The notes under the pieces were generated by a model. That model was not told the origin of the DNA. It searched no databases and saw only the letters and a program-made list of their open reading frames with translations. Positions 45,060-56,289 of a DNA stretch of 64,000 nt are shown here, in pieces (the stretch's first letter is position 1; every line of letters begins with the position of its first letter). Made by a program: the position numbers and the translations under genes. Origin of the DNA: Plazaster borealis (Eukaryota; Echinodermata; Asteroidea; Forcipulatida; Labidiasteridae). The stretch covers positions 1-64,000 of the forward strand of contig JAJGQC010000322.1 in assembly GCA_021014325.1 (NCBI GenBank), given 5' to 3'.

Positions 45060-45240
45060 AAGTCCAGCTTGATAAATCTCATGCGTAGCCATGCGCAGCA
45101 CATGCGCAGCACATGCGCGCGAAGGTCACGCACGCCCAACCTCGTCCCCATGGTTTACTTTATTTCCAACCAACCGGCCTCGTACTGCTCGACACACCTT
45201 GGGGACGAGGTTGACGCACGCCGGCCTCGAATTTCTGGAA
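45060..45240 (+). promoter_or_regulatory. CpG-rich candidate promoter of the POLR1H-like gene
   Basis: Repeated CATGCGCAGCA and ATGCGCGCG motifs resemble NRF-1-type sites and lie 120-170 bases upstream of the candidate ATG at 45244. The local CpG density exceeds that of the surroundings. A hairpin follows at 45137-45213 (CAACCTCGTCCCCA and complement). Confidence 0.4.
45137..45213. repeat. 77-bp inverted repeat just upstream of the POLR1H-like ATG
   Basis: CAACCTCGTCCCCA at 45137-45150 is complementary to TGGGGACGAGGTTG at 45200-45213, with ACGCACG / ACGCACGCC outside it on both sides in direct orientation. If transcription begins upstream, this would be a strong 5' UTR hairpin. Confidence 0.6.
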
Positions 45241-45243
45241 AGC

Positions 45244-45326
45244 ATGGGAGACGGACAGTTTTGCTTCTTCGCTGAGAATTTTGCCCGCAATATGGTTCCA
45301 TCTTACCGTTTCCTGAGAATGGAAAG
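45244..45326 (+). pseudogene. POLR1H-like: Exon 1: damaged N-terminal zinc ribbon, first half
   Basis: The ATG at 45244 opens MGDGQFCFFAEN. The family-like segment EFCPQYGSILPFPENGK is in a different frame, one base away, immediately after a TGA at 45273-45275. It corresponds to the FCxxCGSxLPLP start of RPA12, with the second cysteine replaced by tyrosine. The donor is AAAG/GTAGTT in phase 0. An AG at 45275-45276 after a pyrimidine run could alternatively make this an internal exon. Confidence 0.6.
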
Positions 45327-45738
45327 GTAGTTATGACATGCAAAACATGTCCATATAAAGTGGATGCAAAAGTAAGCTGGAAATATTATATATCTTGTGT
45401 AAACCGAGACTTGTAAAGTTGTGTGTGTGGTTGAATAAAATGTAGCCTTGACTTGTCGTGCGTTAGGGTTAGGCGTGGTCGGGACGTCCGGAGGGGGAGG
45501 CACTGAGGCAGGATAGCTGATCACACCAAAGTTGATGATTAATTATATTAATTGCAAAGTCACCTCAATGACTTTGACTCTGATTTATGTAAATGACGTT
45601 GAGTCTCAGCCTGCTATGTTCTGTGAATGATTATGTCAAGGATGTGCACTGTTTTTTGTCAGAAAAAAACAATCAGCTCAGCAGATTTTTAAATTAATGA
45701 AAACTCACTGCTTTTCTTTCTTCTCATTATTAACATAG

Positions 45739-45852
45739 CTGCATTACATGGTGTGGTCTATCATTCCTACTGTACTTGCGTCTCAACTCCGGGAAGAAAC
45801 TAGATTGGAAGGTCGTCATCAGCCAGAACGACCTTGGACCTGTGGACCACTG
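45739..45852 (+). pseudogene. POLR1H-like: Exon 2: damaged second half of the N-terminal ribbon and linker
   Basis: 114 nt, phase 0 to 0, between TATTAACATAG and CACTG/GTGAGT. The frame is fully open and reads LHYMVWSIIPTVLA, continuing to RPWTCGPL. The family pattern here is CxxC followed by F-x-I-P, so both cysteines have become Y and W. The end GPL joins to IDRAC of exon 3, matching the GPVVDRRC junction of RPA12. The alternative frame has a CxxxC but does not join in phase. Confidence 0.6.
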
Positions 45853-46559
45853 GTGAGTAAAACATGCAGTATTAAATATCGTAGGAAACGTCCAAATCTT
45901 TTAGGTTTAAATGCTGATGTTGACAGAAATTTTAGGTCTCTGCATTTTATTTGGTGCTTATTCAGAAAAGGTGTTTTTGAATCGTGTTATTCTGGGTTGT
46001 TTAATTTTTTTGTCTGCCTGCCTACTAGTCCCGTACTATACCTTGAAAATGCAAGTTTAGTTTTTTTTTTGAAAAACACATTTACGTAGAAAAACGATGT
46101 TTCCTTAAAAAAGAAAGAAGTGGTAAACTATTTTTTTACTTTGCATGTAACTCATGGAAACCTTGATGTGATTGATAATCCAAGCAACTTCTGATACACC
46201 AATGGGTGGACATTCAGGCCCGGAATTTCATCTTTGAGGTGGCAAGGCCTTTTTCATTTTGCAAACGGCACTTCCATTGGAAAATATTAAAGTCCATGGA
46301 AAACTTTTGATGGGGCACCCAAGGCCAAACCCAGGGCCAAGAAAACATTTGTTTAATTTGCAAGAAACTAATTTTTGGCTGAAATTCTGTTAATTTTGTC
46401 AGATATAATGTATTTTCTTTTTTCCCCACATTTATTTTAACAAACGGATATAATCTGTTGAACTCTGGCCAATTTTTACAACTGTTTGAAATGAGAAAGT
46501 GCATTTTTCGTTGGATTAAAAGTGAAATATAATTTGGTTAATTTTGAAGAAAATATCCC

Positions 46560-48740
46560 CCTCCAAAAAAAAAAAAAAAAAAAAACCAACAACAACAATT
46601 GTTTCCACTTTTTTTCCAGAGGTTTGATATTTTATATTTAACTCCGAAAGGAAAATGCCAAAAACCTGTGCAAGCGTTCACCTATCAAAGGGAAACCTCT
46701 GGCAAAAACAAAACAAAAAGGAAATTGCATACTTTTATTTAGATAAAAGGTGATCTGTATCATATGGTTATTTTGAAGAAATTAACCATGCCAAAAACAT
46801 TTATTTTTCACTTTTTATTTTATTTCAGAGGTTTAATATTTTATATTTAACTCTGAATGAAAAATGTCCCAAATCAGTGAAAAAGGTTCACCACCCATAG
46901 GGGAGCCTCTAGCTAATTTGATGAATTGTTTTTTAAAGGTAATTCCATTTAGATTTCTATTGAAGAAAATAACCCCAAAACATTTAGTTTTGTTTGTTTT
47001 TTTGTTCGAGAGGTTTAATATTTTATTTTAACTTTAAACAAAAAATGCAAAAATATCAGTGAAAAGGGTTCACCACCCATTGGATTAAAAGGTGATTTAT
47101 GATTTGGTTAATTTTAAAGAAATAATAACCCCCCAGAAATTTTGTTTTCACTCATTTATTTTATTTCAGAGGTTTTGAATTTTTATATTCTAACTCTGAA
47201 AAAAGAGCAAAAATCTGTGCCAAAGGGTTCGCCACCCATAGGGAAACCTCTGGCCAATTTTTAAAAATGTTTTAAATTGAAATGGTATTTTTAAAATTTA
47301 TCTATTTGTTAATTTTGAAGAAATAACCCCCCCCCCCCAAAAAAAAAAAAAAAAAAAAATTGTTTTCACTTAATTATTTTGTTTCAGAAGTTTTATATTT
47401 TTATATTTTAACCTGAAAAAGAGCACAAAGGGTTCGCCACCCATATGGAAACCTCTGGCCAATTTTTAAAAATGTTTTAAATGGAAATGTGTTTTTTTTT
47501 TTTTTTTCATATTTTGGTTAATTTTGAAGAAATAACCCTCCAAAAAATTTGTTTTCACTTATTTATTTTATTTCAGAGGTTTTACATTTTTATATTTTAA
47601 CCTGAAAAAAGAGCAAAAATCTGTGCTAAAGGGTTCGCCACCCGTAGGTAAACCTCTGGCCATTTTTTAAAAAATGTTTTAAATGGAAATGAGTTGTTTT
47701 TTTTTTCTTTTGCTTAATTTGAAGAAATAACCCCCCGAAAAATTTGTTTTCACTTATTTATTTTATTTCAGAGGTTTTACATTTTTATATTTCAACCTGA
47801 AAAAAGAGCAAAAATCTGTGCTAAAGGGTTCGCCACCCGTAGGTAAACCTCTGGCCATTTTTTTAAAAATGTTTTAAATGGAAATGCGTTTTTGGTTTTT
47901 TTTTTCTTTTGCTTAATTTTGAAGAAATAACCCCCCGAATAATTTGTTTTCACTTATTTATTTATTTTATTTCAGAGGTTTTACATTTTTATATTTTAAC
48001 CTGAAAAAAGAGCAAAAATCTGTGCCAAAGGGTTCGCCACCCGTAGGTAAACCTCTGGCCAATTTTTAAAAATGTTTTAAATGGAAATGGTATTTTTAAA
48101 ATTTATCTATTTGTTAATTTTGAAGAAATAACCCCCCCCCCCAAAAAAAAAAAAAAAAAATTGTTTTCACTTAATTATTTTGTTTCAGAAGTTTTATATT
48201 TTTATATTTTAACCTGAAAAAGAGCACAAAGGGTTCGCCACCCATATGGAAACCTCTGGCCAATTTTTAAAAATGTTTTAAATGGAAATGTGTTTTTGGT
48301 TTTTTTTTCATATTTTGGTTAATTTTGAAGAAATAACCCTCCAAAAAATTTGTTTTCACTTATTTATTTTATTTCAGAGGTTTTACATTTTTATATTTTA
48401 ACTCTGGGAAAAGAGCAAAAATCTGTGCCAAAGGGTTCGCCACCCGTAGGTAAACCTCTGGCCAATTTTTAAAAAATGTTTTAAATGGAAATGCGTTTTT
48501 TTTTGTTTTTTTTTGCTTAATTTGAAGAAATAACCCCCCGAAAAATTTGTTTTCACTTATTTATTTTATTTCAGAGGTTTTACATTTTTATATTTCAACC
48601 TGAAAAAAGAGCAAAAATCTGTGCTAAAGGGTTCGCCACCCGTAGGTAAACCTCTGGCCAATTTTTAAAAATGTTTTAAATGGAAATGTGTGGTTTTTTT
48701 AATTAAAAGTTTATATTTCTATTTGTTAATTTTGAAAGGA
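46560..48740 (+). repeat. Tandem array of ~195-bp units with mimic splice sites
   Basis: About eleven units lie near 46,600, 46,830, 47,000, 47,165, 47,385, 47,570, 47,765, 47,970, 48,185, 48,370 and 48,570. Each contains TTATTTTATTTCAGAGGTTT, AAAGGGTTCGCCACCC and GTAGGTAAACCTCTGG or a variant, with poly-C/poly-A tracts between. The pyrimidine run plus CAG and the CCGTAG/GTAAAC sequence resemble an acceptor and a donor about 75 bases apart. It sits in the intron between exon 2 and the first exon 3 copy. Confidence 0.8.
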
Positions 48741-49551
48741 AAAATAGCCAAAACATTTGTTTTCAAAAGAATTCCCTTCAAAATCCGAACGAGTCCACAC
48801 AAATTTTGGGTCGCTCGCAAGTTTTTTCACTAGCCCACATGTAATATTAATGCACACAATTTTTTGAAGCTTTTTTTTTTTAAACAACACGGAAGTGAAG
48901 TTCACAAACTTGAATTTTTGGATGATCTTATCCCCTTATTTCTGCCTACTTTTTTCATCAACAACCATTTTCATGGATTCGGGATTTGATGATCAGGTAT
49001 GTGTTCCCCCACTCACCTACATATTGTTGTATTGAACATGGAGGAGAGATATGTGCATGCATGAACGTTTGTATACTGGATGGAAATGAACGATTGCAAT
49101 CGAGATTGCGGTCCCGATTGCAGCCACATTAAATCTAACAAATATAAAGACTTCTACTGTCAAACCATTCTACTGTGAAAAGGAACAATTTTTTTACAAC
49201 CCCGGCAGGCTAGTAAAGAAAGGGTTTTGACTCGCCCGCTGCTGTTTTCTTGACCGGGCAACCGCTATCCGAACCCTGGAGATGCGGTTGGTACCTGATG
49301 TCACCTTGCTAATTGTGGATGGATTTGAAACTCTTGTGAAAATACTGTAACAGTTTGTTGCTGTTTTCTCAGCAAGTAGTCCCTGCATTCTGCTGAAACT
49401 TTCAGACTTTTATTGTATCTTTCTTGATAAGTTTGCCCATAAATCAACATTACGTCGACAAAAACTAATATAAATAGTTTGCACTTTTTTATTCATGCTT
49501 GTTTATATTTCATCACATCTTATTTTCATTTTTGTTTCTGGTCAGTTTCAG

Positions 49552-49662
49552 ATTGACATTGCATGTGCACGATGGACTTCACGATGGACTTCATTTCCAC
49601 ACCGGAGAGACACGAACAGCTGATGAAGGACAAACTGTCTTCTATTTCTGCCCATCATGCAA
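49552..49662 (+). pseudogene. POLR1H-like: Exon 3 copy 1: broken C-terminal zinc ribbon
   Basis: 111 nt instead of 110, between TTTCAG and AA/GTAAGT. A short local duplication (CGATGGACTTCA twice) replaces the bases that encode the second cysteine of the first pair and shifts the frame. The downstream ADEGQTVF...CPSC region is intact as DNA but out of frame with exon 2. Confidence 0.75.
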
Positions 49663-50995
49663 GTAAGTTATCACTATTTCAGCTTGTAGACCCTTGTAGG
49701 TACATCATACAACTTGCATACATTGCACAGGGGTAAATAGGTACCTGTGATGAGGGCAGAGATGTTTCTTGTGATTGATTTAGTTTGGTGTGCTAAATAT
49801 TTGGCAGCACAGGCTGTATACACCTAAGGGAGCTGAGATGGTTTAAGGAATACACTAAATGGCCCAGTGAGTAGGGGAATAATATCGGAGCACCACTGAG
49901 TGATGGATTTGAGCGATATATAAGAAGCCACTTTTGTTATTGTTATTATTTTGTGGAGCAATGTGGTCGAGCAGTCGTTTGCTCTGTCATGAATAGGACG
50001 TAGCTTCTGTTAAGCAGAAAATGGTGCCTAACTAATTTTCTGCTTGCACACATTAGCAGGGAACGAGTCACAAGAAATGTTCATTACAATATATTTTGGC
50101 TGGTAACCTGTTTCTGCAGAGCAAGATCTTTCTGTGCTTTACATGAAATTGGTCCCAGAATATGGTTTGAATCTGATGCAGTGGCGATTTCCGAATTAGC
50201 GGCTGTGGTTGGGTCACCAGGGCCCAGTTTCATGGCTCTGCTTACCACTGAATTCTGCGCCTGCGATCACCACAATGCGCTTTGTGTAAGCCAAGAAGAA
50301 TGCCTGGTAACGTGGACTCCGCACACACTTGAACAGAAATTGCCTGCTAACCTGTGAAATGCACTTGACGTAATCTCAGAAACATCCCTGAGCGCAGATT
50401 CTTTGCTTACGGTAAGCAGAGCTGTGAATTTTGGCCCAGGTTAAAAGGGGCTTGAAACCTAGGCTGCCCTTAGCAAACCCATAGTGCTCAACAGCCACAG
50501 TTGCCAATCTGGGCACGCTCATAGGCTCATACTCATAAACAAGTCTTCTCACCAGTTGGACTATGGATGGATTGTGTATATAGTCCATTTGGACTCATGG
50601 AAGCATTATCAGTGCTTTAAAGTCCTTTCTGTACTTAACCAAATCCAAAAACTTGAAATAAGTTTCAATGTATACTGCTTATCTTTGATTTTGTTTCACT
50701 TGTTATTTGATTATTTTCTTTAAATCTCTAACTCCCTTGAGTTGTTTACTAGGATCCTTCCTCACTCTAACAAAATCTAAGGCCACGTGATAACTCGACA
50801 CCAAAGCTGGTGGACTCTGTTTACTGCTGTTTTCCTGATCTGGTGTAAAGCATATGTTCAGGTTACCAGTGCAGTCCTCAGTCCAACAGAATCAAACACT
50901 ACATGCTGTTGGATTTTGAAGGGTTGGGATGGTTAGGGCTATGGGTGCATTTTTTATGTACAAGTAATGTTTTGATTTTTTTTGTTTGATGACAG

Positions 50996-51029
50996 GCATC
51001 AAGAGATTGAGCGAAGATGGACAAGCTGA
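50996..51029 (+). pseudogene. POLR1H-like: Exon 4 copy 1: short C-terminus
   Basis: After TGATGACAG, the frame set by TGC AA| in exon 3 reads HQEIERRWTS and stops at TGA. It differs from copy 2 by a short deletion after GAG that shifts the frame. RPA12 proteins end soon after the last cysteine pair, so either tail length is acceptable. Confidence 0.65.
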
Positions 51030-51795
51030 AGGGAATCAACGTCTTCGGATCAGTCTACACTGAGACAAGCTCAAGGCAAGAGATCACTGGATCAAGGAGG
51101 TGACATCAACAGCGACAACGACAACCAGCTGATGCAAGAGAGTCACCTTATTGATGAGGAAACCTGACATCCGTCCGTCTGCAGTAATTACAGTATGGGT
51201 ACTAAGACCAGAATCCTTTATGCCATCAGGATCGTCTCGAGAAGCAAAATGAGGCTGGCATCACAATTTTCACAGGTTAGTTTTATGATATATATCTACA
51301 ACTATATAGGATTGAAACAAACAGTGGGTTCCAATTTCCAAACTTGTACAATCCCTAAAAGAAGCGCTGCAGTTGTTGATAGCACAAACTATTTTGAGAA
51401 AGGATTCCTTGCAAAATAATATGGTTTGAATAGTTTTCACCCCAAAACATTTGAGTCTGAGAAACGATTCATGCATGAATCATTTCTTAGGGTTGGTGTC
51501 CATTCGTGTATGCTGCAGCCAGAGATGCGGTTGGTACCCAATGTCACCTCACTAAACATGGATGGATTTGACACTCGTGTGAAAATACTGTAGTAGTTTC
51601 TTGCTGTTTTCTCAGCAAGTACACCCGGTATTCTGCTGAAACTTTCACATGTGAATTTTATTGTATCTTTCTTGATAATTTTGCCCGTGAATCAGCATGA
51701 CCCTACCTTTAATATAAATAGTTTGCACTTTGTTGTTTACACTTGTTTATTCTTCATCACATCTCAGTTTCATTTTTGTTTCTTGTCGGTTTCAG

Positions 51796-51905
51796 ATTGA
51801 CAGGGCATGTGCTAAGTGCAGTAACGATGGACTTCATTTCCACACCGGAGAGATGCAAACAGCTGATGAAGGACAAACTGTCTTCTTTTTCTGCCCATCA
51901 TGCAA
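51796..51905 (+). CDS. POLR1H-like: Exon 3 copy 2: intact C-terminal TFIIS-like zinc ribbon
   Basis: 110 nt from GGTTTCAG to AA/GTAAGT. It reads IDRACAKCSNDGLHFHTGEM then QTADEGQTVFFFCPSCK. The four ligands are CxxC and CxxC, and the hallmark ADEGQTVF loop carries the Asp-Glu pair needed for cleavage stimulation in TFIIS/RPA12 ribbons. This exon is under no visible damage. Confidence 0.8.
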
Positions 51906-53237
51906 GTAAGTTAATCACTATTTCGGCTTGTAGACCCTTGTAGGTACATTATACAACTTGCATACATTGCACAGGGGTAAATAGGTACCTGTGATGAGGG
52001 CAGAGATGTTTCTTGTGATTGATTTAGTTTGGTGTGCTACATATTTGGCAAAACGGGCTGTATACTCCCAAGGGAGCTGAGATAGTTTAAGGAGTACACT
52101 AAATGGCACAGCGAGTAGGGGGAATAATATCGGAGCACCACTGAGTGATGGATTTGAGCGCTTTATAAGAAGCCACTGTTATTATTATTATTATTTTGTG
52201 GAGCAATGTGGTCCAGCAGTTTGCTCTATCATTAACAGGGTGTAGCTTCTGTTAAGCAGAAAATGGTGCCTAACTCATTTTTCTGCTAAGCACACATTAG
52301 CAGGAAACCAGTCACGAGCAATATTCTTTACAATATATTTTGGCTGGTAACCTGTTTCTGCAGAGCAAGATTTGTCTGTGCTTTACATGAAATTGATCCC
52401 AGAATATTGGTTTGAATCTGATGCAGTAGCGATTTCCGAATTAGCGGCTGTGGTTGGGTCACCAGGGCCCAATTTCATGGCTCTGCTTACCACTGAATTC
52501 TACGCCTGCGATCACCACAATGCGCTTTGTGTAAGCCAAGAAGAATGCCTGGTAACGTGGACTACGCACGCACTTGAGCAGAAATTTCCTGCTAACCTGT
52601 GAAATGCACTTGACGTAATCGCAGAAAATTCCTGGGCGCAGATTCTTTGCTTACGGTAAGCAGAGCTGTGAATTTTGGCCCAGGTTATTAACAGGGGCTT
52701 GAAACCTAGGCTGCCCTTAGCAAATCCATAGTGCTCAACAGCCACAGTTGCCAATCTGGGCACGGTCATAGGCTCATACTCATGAACAAGTCTTCTCACC
52801 AGTTGGACTGATGGATTGTGGATATAGTCCATTTGGACTCATGGAAGAATTATCAGTGCTTTAACGTCCTTTCTGTACTTAACCAAATCACAAAAACTTG
52901 AAATAAGTTTCAATGTATACTGCTTATCTTTGATTTTGTTTCACTTGTTATTTGATTATTTTCTTTAAATCTCTAACTCCCTTGAGTTGTTTACTAGGAT
53001 CCTTCCTCACTCTAACAAAATCTAAGGCCATGTGATAACTCGACACCCAAGCTGGTGGACTCTGTTTACTGCTGTTTGCTTGATCTGGTGTAAAGCATGT
53101 TCAGTTTACTAGTGCAGTCCTCAGTCCAACAGAATCAAACACTACATGCTGTTGGATTTTGAAGGAATGGGATGGTTAGGGCTAAGGGTACATTTTTATG
53201 TACAATTTATGTTATATTTTGTGTTCTTGGATGACAG

Positions 53238-53310
53238 GCATCAAGAGATTGAGTACTCTGAAGATGGACAAGCTGAAGGGAATCAACGTCTTCGGATCAG
53301 TCTACACTGA
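53238..53310 (+). CDS. POLR1H-like: Exon 4 copy 2: C-terminus
   Basis: After GGATGACAG it completes the lysine codon and reads HQEIEYSEDGQAEGNQRLRI to a TGA at 53308-53310, about 23 residues. Spliced to exon 3 copy 2 it gives an uninterrupted zinc ribbon plus tail. Confidence 0.7.
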
Positions 53311-54025
53311 GAGGAACTCAAGGCAAGAGATCACTGGATCAAGGAAGTGACATCAACAACAACAACGACAACCAGCTGATGCCAGAGAGTCGCCTTATTG
53401 ATGAGGAAACCTGATATCCGTCCGTCTGCAGTAATTACAGTTTGGGTACTAAGACCAGAATCCTTTATGCCATCAGGAACGTCTCGAGAAGCACAATTTT
53501 CACAGGTAAGTTTTATGGTACATATCTACAACTATATAGGAGCGAAACAAAGAGTGGGTTCCAATTTCCGAACTTTTACAATCCCTCAAAGAAGCACTGC
53601 AGCTGTTGATAGTATAAACTATTTTGAGAAAGGATTCCTTGCAAAATAATATGGTTTGGATAATTTTCACCCCGAATCATTTGAATCTGAGAAACGATTC
53701 ATGCATGAATCTTTTCTTAGGGTTGGTGTCCATTCGTGATTGCTACAGCCAGAGATGCGGTTGGTACCTAATGTCACCTCGCTAAACGTGGATGGATTTG
53801 ACACTCGTGTGAAAATACTGCAACAGTTTCTTGCTGTTTTCTCAGCAAGTAGACCCAGTATTCTGCCGAAACTTTCACATGTGACTTCTATTGTATCTTT
53901 CTTGATAATTTTGCCCGTGAATCAGCATGACCCTACCTTTAATATAAATAGTTTGCACTTTTTTGTTTACACTTGTTTATTCTTCATCACATCTTATTTT
54001 CATTTTTGTTTCTGGTCGGTTTCAG

Positions 54026-54135
54026 ATTGACAGGGCATGTGCTAAGTGCGGTCACGATTGACTTCATTTCTACACTGGACAGACGCGATCAGCTGATGAA
54101 GGACAAACTGTCTTCTATTTCTGCCCATCATGCAA
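54026..54135 (+). pseudogene. POLR1H-like: Exon 3 copy 3: zinc ribbon with a nonsense codon
   Basis: 110 nt with both splice sites kept. It reads IDRACAKCGHD, then TGA where copy 2 has Gly, then LHFYTGQTRSADEGQTVFYF and CPSC. Its residues after the stop are closer to the family consensus (TRSADEGQTVFY) than those of copy 2, so it preserves some ancestral states. Confidence 0.78.
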
Positions 54136-55272
54136 GTAAGTTAATCACTATTTCTGCTTGTTGCGACCCTTGTAGGTACATCATAAGACTTGCGTACATT
54201 GCACAGGGGTAAATGTAGGTACCTGTGATGAGGGCAGAGATGTTTCTTGTGATTGATTTAGTTTGGTGTGCTACATATTTGGCAGCACAGGCTGTATACT
54301 TCCAATGGAGCTGAGATGGTTTAAGGAATACACTAAATGGCCCAGTGAGTAGGAGAATAATATCGGAGCACCACTGAGTGATGGATTTGAGCGCTATATA
54401 AGAAGCCACTGATGTTATTATTATTATTTTGTGGAGCAATGTGATCGAGCAGTTGTTTGCTCTGTCATGAACAGGGCGTAGCTTCTGTTAAGCAGAAAAT
54501 GGTGCCGAACTAATTTTTCTGCTAAGCACACATAAGCAGGGAACCAGTCACAAGCAGTATTCATTACATTATATTTTGGCTGGTAACCTGTTTCTGCAGA
54601 GCAAGATTTGTCTGTGCTTTACATGAAATTGGTCTTAGAATATTGGTTTGAATCTGATGCAGTGGCGATTTCCGAATTAGCGCCTGTGGTTGGGTCACCA
54701 GGGCCCAATTTCATGGCTCTGCTTACCACTGAGTTCTGCGCTTGCAAACACCACAATGCGCTCAGTGTAAGCCAAGAAGAATGCCTGGTAACATGGACTA
54801 CGCACGCACTTGAGCAGAAATTCCCTGCTAACCTGTGAAATATGCTTGACGTAATCGCAGAAAATTTCCTGAGCGCAGATTCTTTGCTTACGGTAAGCAG
54901 AGCCGTAAATTTTGGCCCAGGTTAACGGGGCTTGAAACCTAGGCTGCCCTTAGCGAACCCATAGTGCTCAACAGCCACAGTTGCCTATCTGGGCACGGTC
55001 ATAGGCTCATATTTGTGAACAAGTCAACTCCCTTGAGTTGTTTACTAGGATCCTACTTCACTGTAAGAAATCTAAGGCCATGTGATAACTCGACACCCAA
55101 GCTTGTGGACTCTGTTTACTGCTGTAAAGCATGTTCAGGTTACTAGTGCAGTCCTCAGTCCAACAGAATAAAACACTACATGCTGTTGGACTTTGAAGGG
55201 TTGGGATTGTTAGGGCTAAGGGTGCATTTTGTATGTACAAGTAATGTTTTGATTTTTGTTGTTTGATGACAG

Positions 55273-55297
55273 GCATCAAGAGATTGAGTACTCCTAA
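55273..55297 (+). pseudogene. POLR1H-like: Exon 4 copy 3: truncated C-terminus
   Basis: After TTTGATGACAG it reads HQEIEYS and stops at TAA. The loss relative to copy 2 is only of the variable tail, which need not matter by itself; the nonsense codon in its partner exon does. Confidence 0.65.
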
Positions 55298-55599
55298 GAG
55301 GGACAAGCTGAAGGGAATCAACGTCTTCGGATCAGTCCACACTGAGAGGAACTCAAGACAACCGCTTACTGGATCAAGGAGGTGACATCAACAACTACAA
55401 CAACATTGACAATGACAACCAGCTGATGCAAGAGAGGAAACCTGACATCCGTCCATCTGCAGTAATTACAGTATCGGTACTTAAGTAAGATTAGAATCCT
55501 TTATCACTAACAGTGCCATCAGGATCGTCTCAAGAAGCAAAATGAGGCTAGCATCAAAATTAGTCTGGTTCCTTTCAAACTGAGTGTTTCGGGCTGGTT

Positions 55600-55645
55600 T
55601 TGATCGGTACAAGGGAATCAGACAAAATGGCCGAACTGTGGTAAA
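55600..55645 (+). other. Possible first exon (weak)
   Basis: ACAAAATGGCCGAACTGTG followed by GTAAAG resembles a short first coding exon, MAEL, with a donor and a YY1-like AAATGGCCG start context. No downstream exon was recognised, so it is only a candidate. Confidence 0.15.
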
Positions 55646-56289
55646 GGTATTTCAACTATCGATGTGCTTACATTAATTTTTGATAACTTGTGCTGTATTG
55701 CTGTTGTTTAACGGAAGAGTATCTTAATTAATTTGTTTACCTTCATGAATTGTTGTTAATGATTGATCCTCCCCTTACCCTGGGGTGGGTTGATCGAATG
55801 AAAGAACGAACTAGAGACTTAAATACACGCCTTAACTATGCTCAAATCCTTCCTGCGCTGGTTAGGATCATAGCATGCTTTGTTACTTTTCAACCTTACA
55901 GTTGGGTCATGACGAAACCCATATTCCCTTTTCCCTGGGAGTTGGTCATTGCAAACGTCATCCTCAATGGTGTTAGTTACTACAACATGCCTGATACTTA
56001 ACGGAGGCAATGTTTCCCCTTGAAATGTTCCAATAGAAATTTACAATTTCTTCATAGAGGTGCCCATTACCAAGGAGAAAATGCCTTGGTGCCTTTGCCC
56101 TTTCAAAAACGAAGCATTATGCCTACTTTAGTATGGGGTCATGACCTCTTATCAAGTTCTCATGTACATGTAGCTTTTCTCTCTCCCTTTTCTGTTTTGG
56201 GTAGGAGTGCAGCAAACTTTAGTGCTTGATGTTGGTGGTCAACTGTCATTATCCACTGCCAGCTGCCACATAACCTCTGTCCCTTCCTT

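Larger units (their letters stand above)
42133..45060. other. No gene seen; candidate 3' flank, TIR element and C-rich tract
   Basis: Includes a candidate element at 42640-43151 with TAGAC(C/T)GTGTAAGT ends, a CCCTCCAACC minisatellite at about 43,388-43,452 that opens spurious Pro/Ser frames, and the block GAAAGACTCTGCTAGGGTCG at about 43,586, which looks like the tail of a dispersed element. No exon recognised. Confidence 0.5.
49281..51533 (+). repeat. Terminal-exon duplication unit 1
   Basis: First of three ~2.2-kb tandem units, anchored at GATGCGGTTGGTACC (49281, 51534, 53754). It contains exon 3 copy 1 and exon 4 copy 1, a palindromic-repeat fragment at about 50,010-50,240, and a degraded MITE at about 51,283-51,480. 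Confidence 0.9.
51534..53753 (+). repeat. Terminal-exon duplication unit 2 (intact exons)
   Basis: Second tandem unit, 2.2 kb, closely similar to unit 1 along its length. It contains the only open exon 3 and exon 4 pair. Confidence 0.9.
45244..55297 (+). pseudogene. POLR1H-like: RNA polymerase I subunit RPA12-like gene, with triplicated terminal exons (whole locus)
   Basis: POLR1H/RPA12 is the small Pol I subunit with an N-terminal ribbon that docks on the enzyme and a C-terminal TFIIS-like ribbon used for transcript cleavage. The exons in order are 45244-45326, 45739-45852, a zinc-ribbon exon (three copies: 49552, 51796, 54026) and a short last exon (three copies: 50996, 53238, 55273). The phases agree: 0, 0, then phase 2 into the last exon. 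Joining exons 1 and 2 to the copy 2 exons gives an open frame apart from a 1-base shift between the ATG and the ribbon in exon 1. Three of four N-terminal zinc ligands are replaced. It is therefore a decayed or functionally altered paralogue. A further intact POLR1H would be expected elsewhere in the genome. Confidence 0.7.
53754..55560 (+). repeat. Terminal-exon duplication unit 3
   Basis: Third unit, shorter than the others because a segment between about 55,025 and 55,030 (present as about 410 bases in unit 2 around 52,785-52,980) is deleted. It ends near 55,560 where similarity stops. Confidence 0.85.

Noticed and set aside
45739..45852. Alternative frame of exon 2 with CxxxC and a hydrophobic run, suggesting a membrane protein
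   Set aside because: It does not join in phase to exon 1 or exon 3. The chosen frame matches RPA12 spacing and the GPL-IDRAC junction.
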